In this document: positions 63,609 to 64,000 of the stretch, in pieces
Position numbering within the stretch: the stretch's first letter is position 1
How the letters are laid out: the number at the start of each line of letters is the position of its first letter
Origin: Gammaproteobacteria bacterium (ex Lamellibrachia satsuma)
Lineage (GTDB): Bacteria > Pseudomonadota > Gammaproteobacteria > Chromatiales > Chromatiaceae
NCBI GenBank assembly: GCA_019623805.1
Contig: CP053680.1
Coordinates: forward strand, 3,264,001-3,328,000
DNA: 64,000 nucleotides
Direction of reading: 5' to 3'
Notes under the pieces: generated by a model
What the model was told of the DNA's origin: nothing
Databases searched by the model: none
What the model saw: only the letters and a program-made list of their open reading frames with translations
Position numbers and translations under genes: made by a program

Positions 63609-64000
63609 CGCGCCTGATCGTGCTGGATACAGAAACCACTGGCCTGGAACCGGCGCAGGGTCACCGCATCATCGAAATTGGTTGTGTGGAGATGGTTGAA
63701 CGCCGTCTCACCGGCAACAACTTCCATCAATACCTTCAGCCGGATCGGATGATAGACGTGGCCGCGATCGACGTACACGGCATCACCAACGAGTTTCTTG
63801 AGGACAAGCCCCGCTTTGGGGATGTTGCAGCCGACTTCCTGGAATATGTGCGTGGTGCCGAGCTGATCATCCATAATGCCCCTTTCGATGTCGGATTCCT
63901 CAATAACGAGCTGCTGAAACTGGATGAGGATTCATCTCGCATTGCGGATCTCTGCGCGGTCACCGATACCCTGGTGATGGCAAAGAAGAAACACCCGGGG
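63605..64000 (+). CDS. dnaQ: DNA polymerase III epsilon subunit (3' end outside window)
   Basis: Proofreading exonuclease of the replicative polymerase. The ATG at 63605 overlaps the rnhA stop. The Exo I motif is [11 protein letters not shown] at 6-16, [11 protein letters not shown] near 55 is the conserved loop, and the Exo II motif is [16 protein letters not shown] near 88. The frame is open to the last base of the window (about 132 codons), so the Exo III motif and the alpha-binding tail are not seen. Confidence 0.95.
   Translation, partial: MTRLIVLDTETTGLEPAQGHRIIEIGCVEMVERRLTGNNFHQYLQPDRMIDVAAIDVHGITNEFLEDKPRFGDVAADFLEYVRGAELIIHNAPFDVGFLNNELLKLDEDSSRIADLCAVTDTLVMAKKKHPG

Noticed and set aside
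1-64000. General reassignment of UGA to a sense codon in this organism
   Set aside because: Core genes such as soxB, rnhA and the CHAD gene end in TGA at family-typical lengths, so UGA is a working stop codon here.

Overview
The window reads as the chromosome of a sulfur-oxidising gammaproteobacterium. Seen directly: a complete Tat-exported SoxB, a TtrSR-like two-component pair, the mltD / methyltransferase / rnhA / dnaQ block familiar from Escherichia coli, and YadGH, Tex, FabI, NemA, YceH, YpfJ and YjgR homologues. A lucinid-symbiont or Sedimenticola-like relative is an inference from this gene mix, not something the sequence proves.

Layout. 1-3.7 kb: CHAD protein and ParA-type ATPase (overlapping), then a YadGH-type ABC exporter. 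3.9-6.0 kb: a MITE, an old-yellow-enzyme reductase and YceH. 6.1-10.4 kb: a class II tRNA with anticodon UCA, followed by an accessory stretch in which every gene is bracketed by copies of a 98-bp (or roughly 70-bp) inverted-end repeat. This stretch ends in a REP-associated tyrosine transposase (RAYT) that carries a copy of the repeat inside its own reading frame. It also holds a signal-peptide-like, partly AT-rich frame interrupted only by TGA codons. 10.4-16.5 kb: housekeeping and envelope genes (YjgR, DUF2780, YpfJ, a Gly/Tyr-rich secreted protein that could be a sulfur-globule protein, Tex). 17.1-25.4 kb: one giant secreted protein of 2757 residues with six nearly identical 348-bp tandem units and many Ig-like domains. 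25.4-26.1 kb: wreckage of two transposases.

27.1-34.6 kb: a TtrS-like sensor kinase split by an antisense group II intron, its TtrR-like regulator, and soxB. 34.6-42.5 kb: fabI, then a YejABEF/Opp-like peptide transporter operon whose two permease genes are separated by a GIY-YIG gene packed between 27-bp inverted repeats. 42.6-53.7 kb: a conflict-type accessory island with a metzincin, a TIR protein, a DUF4157 protein, a broken DUF4062-NACHT-FGE gene with a DGR-like variable C-terminus plus a reverse-transcriptase remnant, a DUF4062-STAND-TPR giant, and GFA-family proteins, one of them a duplicated fragment. 53.8-60.4 kb: an HBM-HAMP membrane sensor without a signalling domain, then cobS-cobC-cobT-cobU-cobO and an MscS channel, all on the minus strand. 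60.6-64.0 kb: mltD, divergent from methyltransferase-rnhA-dnaQ (dnaQ runs off the window).

At least five families of short palindromic repeats are scattered between genes. The most unusual signals are the UGA-only-interrupted frame (8.8-9.3 kb) lying 2.6 kb from a UCA-anticodon tRNA, the repeat-bracketed gene cassettes with their RAYT, the minimal GIY-YIG/inverted-repeat element, and the decayed diversity-generating retroelement attached to an NLR-like gene.
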